From contig NC_069658.1 in NCBI RefSeq assembly GCF_027244095.1, forward strand, positions 115,127,501 through 115,191,500: DNA of 64,000 nt, given 5' to 3'. Shown one piece after another: positions 63,937 to 64,000 of this stretch; within the stretch, counting starts at the first letter, position 1; each line of letters begins with the position of its first letter. The position numbers and the translations under genes are program-made. This stretch comes from Hemicordylus capensis. Its lineage: Eukaryota > Chordata > Lepidosauria > Squamata > Cordylidae. The notes under the pieces were generated by a model. The model was not told the DNA's origin, did not search any database, and worked only from the letters and a program-made list of their open reading frames with translations.

Positions 63937-64000
63937 GTTTCTCAAAGGCCGGTCCAGGGTCCGCTGCCGGTCCGCAAATGGTTGAGTGCCGGTCTGTGAC
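63937..64000 (+). mobile_element. hAT-like left end, cut by window edge
   Basis: CAGTTTCTCAAAGGCCGGTCC has the look of a hAT-type terminus (CAGTGTTTCTCAA...). The element leaves the window, so neither its right end nor a target duplication can be checked. Confidence 0.4.

Overview
This window looks like intergenic or intronic DNA of a squamate reptile (lizard or snake). No host exon, rRNA or tRNA gene could be supported on either strand. The assignment rests on the mix of repeats: L2 and CR1 LINEs, an RTE/BovB-type LINE, three R4/Dong-type LINEs with a restriction-like endonuclease, DIRS-order fossils, Ty3/gypsy fossils, tRNA-derived and 5S-like SINEs, and many hAT-like miniature DNA transposons. 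This combination is typical of lizard genomes; the species cannot be named from sequence alone. Nearly every open reading frame over 100 codons that carries recognisable protein motifs lies inside a transposon relic. Layout: 1-3835 is a broken DIRS-order element that runs in from the left edge (gag, RT, RNase H, tyrosine recombinase, SGNH-hydrolase-like part, 3' end). 3838-6845 is mostly unassigned, with a possible solo LTR. 6846-8455 is a CR1 LINE whose 3' tip is split by a 292-bp hAT-like MITE with a perfect 8-bp target duplication. 8456-10743 is unassigned plus microsatellites and one MITE end. 10744-13715 is a patchwork of L2, gypsy scraps, an unplaced LINE and a palindromic DNA repeat. 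13720-16714 is an inverted L2 followed by R4 copy 1. 18328-21262 holds a small MITE, a gypsy integrase fossil, R4 copy 3 (minus strand) and a SINE-like repeat. 23223-23760 is a compound palindrome with a hAT-like end. 25586-28215 is the most complete R4 (copy 2). 29277-30365 is a 1,089-bp hAT-type element with terminal inverted repeats and a perfect 8-bp target duplication. 32660-35880 is a roughly 0.6-kb tandem repeat array interrupted by an L2. 35950-38310 holds two more L2 copies. 40337-42785 contains MITE relics and a CpG-rich palindrome of about 650 bp. 45185-45968 is the 3' end of a second DIRS-like fossil followed at once by a near-perfect 71-bp-arm hairpin. 49779-50225 is a SINE stacked on a CR1 tail. 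52435-53177 is an RTE/BovB-type tail. 54063-54490 is a 5S-like SINE head next to a SINE-like tail repeat. 57790-63661 holds four further DNA elements, one of them 3.1 kb, and an L2 tail. The elements do not act together as a pathway. What the window records is a sequence of insertions, nested insertions, deletions and repair scars. The most interesting observations are a CR1 repair scar containing 26 bases copied from a site 1.6 kb away, several hAT-type families whose ends and target duplications can be read to the base, several very long palindromes, and a vertebrate DIRS-order fossil with an SGNH-hydrolase-like part. No undescribed functional system was found that could be defended from sequence alone.
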